Shown piece by piece: positions 4,899 to 5,792 of a stretch of 5,792 nucleotides of DNA. This DNA comes from Verrucomicrobia subdivision 3 bacterium UBA7542 (GTDB lineage Bacteria; Verrucomicrobiota; Verrucomicrobiia; Limisphaerales; UBA11358): contig DLMG01000427.1 of NCBI GenBank assembly GCA_002479245.1, positions 1 through 5,792 on the forward strand, in the 5' to 3' direction. Position 1 is the stretch's first letter. Each line of letters begins with the position of its first letter. The position numbers were made by a program, and so were the translations under genes. Under the pieces are notes generated by a model. It had not been told where the DNA came from and searched no databases. It saw only the letters and a list, made by a program, of their open reading frames with translations.

Positions 4899-5792
4899 TC
4901 AGAGTCCGCCATCCACCTGCCAGCGGCCAGCCGGATTATCCTTTCTCACGGCTATGTTCCATTTCTTAACTTGCACAGCGTGGCACTTCACAAACCAAGC
5001 AGATTGTTCCGCCGACCAAGTGGCTTCACCTGCCTCCATGACCGGCATCAATTTATGCACGTCCATGCCCTGCTTCTCTGCCGCCTCAACTTGGTTTTTG
5101 GTTTCCTTGACGTCGGATTCCGAGGTGAACTTGTGCATTTCGACCCAGTCCAATTTTGACTGGGCGTCGAAGTAGGCCTGCACCACTTCCGTGGGCGTCA
5201 GCCGGGCATAGGCATCGTTGTTGGTCAGGACTTCCGGCTCGGTGGACCATTTAAAATCCTGCTGCAGCCGCAGTTTGTTGTCATACATTCCCATTACCAC
5301 GCACCGTTTCGCCGCGTTGGCGTTGGACACCCGCACATTAAACTCCTGCGGTTGAAGTTTGATTTCGTAAGGCACAAACTGGCCGGGATAATCCTTGGAA
5401 GTAAAGGGCTCGCCCAGGTTGATGATTTTCACACCGCCAAGATATTCTTTCAAGCGGTCATTGATGGGCGACATGAATTTTCCGGCTTCATTCCAATCCT
5501 CGCGGCCGCAAGCCTCGAAGAAAGCGCGAGCCGCCTGTTGCGCAGTCATGGAAGCGTATTTTTCGTTGTCGGGCAATTTGGACAACTGTTCCGGCAATTG
5601 CGCCCAACTCACGTCCGCCGGCAACTCCAGTTTCCATACGCCTGAATCTATCGGCTGGTTGTAGTCAATCTGGCTGAGGTCAAAAATTTGCACCTCGCCC
5701 GACGGGCGGGTCAGATAAATCTGCACCGACTCCAGCAATTTGCTCTGCGCGTCGAAGCGATAGACCCGGCGGGTGTCGGCATTTTCCATGAA
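4899..5792 (-). CDS. Protein with two NTF2-like repeats, C-terminal part (start outside window)
   Basis: The frame is open at the high-coordinate edge (a TTC codon precedes the ATG at 5789-5787), so that ATG is probably internal and 298 codons are visible. Counting from it, residues 5-60 (RRVYRFDAQSKLLESVQIYL, then GEVQIFDLSQIDYNQPIDSG and VWKLELP) look like the end of a LolA-like beta domain. Two alpha+beta domains follow, each opening with a helix of the same pattern: TAQQAARAFFEACGREDWNE (82-101) and TPTEVVQAYFDAQSKLDWVE (198-217). This opening is typical of NTF2-like/DUF4878-like folds. The second ends with the strand-like VKKWNIAVRKDNPAGRWQVD (274-293). Similar architecture occurs in Verrucomicrobia proteins of unknown function; a membrane-anchored or anti-sigma-type N-terminus is possible but not visible. 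It has its own terminator at 4858-4831 and so is probably a separate transcription unit. Confidence 0.88.
   Translation of the reverse strand, partial: FMENADTRRVYRFDAQSKLLESVQIYLTRPSGEVQIFDLSQIDYNQPIDSGVWKLELPADVSWAQLPEQLSKLPDNEKYASMTAQQAARAFFEACGREDWNEAGKFMSPINDRLKEYLGGVKIINLGEPFTSKDYPGQFVPYEIKLQPQEFNVRVSNANAAKRCVVMGMYDNKLRLQQDFKWSTEPEVLTNNDAYARLTPTEVVQAYFDAQSKLDWVEMHKFTSESDVKETKNQVEAAEKQGMDVHKLMPVMEAGEATWSAEQSAWFVKCHAVQVKKWNIAVRKDNPAGRWQVDGGL

Noticed and set aside
5787..5789. ATG as the start of the NTF2-like protein
   Set aside because: The frame is open upstream to the window edge, and the first residues already read as the middle of a beta domain, so the true start is probably outside.

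Overview
The window looks like a piece of a Verrucomicrobiota chromosome, probably from the Pedosphaera/Limisphaerales side. I judge this from the protein styles (membrane proteins of the TMTC type with a C-terminal TPR block, and a two-domain NTF2-like protein) and from the short tandem repeats inside and between genes. This placement is inference, not a database result. Every gene I can support is on the minus strand. I see no tRNA, rRNA, transposase or CRISPR array.

Read in the direction of transcription (from the high-coordinate end): (1) 5792-4899 is the C-terminal part of a protein with a LolA-like/anti-sigma-like beta region followed by two NTF2-like repeats; its start lies outside the window. 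It is closed by a clear intrinsic terminator (4858-4831). (2) The intergenic stretch 4830-4708 carries a GC-rich imperfect hairpin, a small perfect palindrome and a five-unit heptanucleotide array that ends three bases before the next start codon. (3) 4707-3907 is a PHP-family phosphatase of the histidinol-phosphatase type. (4) After 18 bp, 3888-1756 is a complete 710-residue multi-pass membrane protein with C-terminal TPRs (TMTC-like). (5) After 28 bp, 1727-1 is a second, clearly paralogous copy that runs off the low-coordinate edge after 575 codons. Genes 3-5 are spaced like one operon, and the two membrane proteins are a tandem duplication.

The most interesting signal is structural. Both paralogues carry extra hydrophilic sequence at the same two loops, and at DNA level these extras are 7-bp tandem repeats. 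At loop 1 both copies have four heptamers (GTGACNN), a 16-nt centre ending GTTCGT, then four inverted heptamers (NNGTGAC on the other strand). This forms a long hairpin of 5-bp helices separated by 2-nt gaps, and in the complete copy a 30-bp block has been inserted in its second arm. At loop 2 both copies have heptamer arrays, but of unrelated sequence (TGAACGC in one, AACTGGA in the other). In the complete copy loop 2 also holds two perfect hairpins, one with 10-bp arms and a UUCG loop in the mRNA. A fourth heptamer type (GTTGAGN) sits directly in front of the phosphatase gene. All coding copies keep the reading frame, which recalls the in-frame Rickettsia palindromic elements and the heptanucleotide STRR repeats of cyanobacteria, although the sequences here look unrelated to my memory of those.

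Functionally, the two TMTC-like proteins are plausible lipid-linked-sugar-dependent (GT-C fold) glycosyltransferases or relatives, with their TPRs for protein contacts. The role of the phosphatase next to them is unclear.
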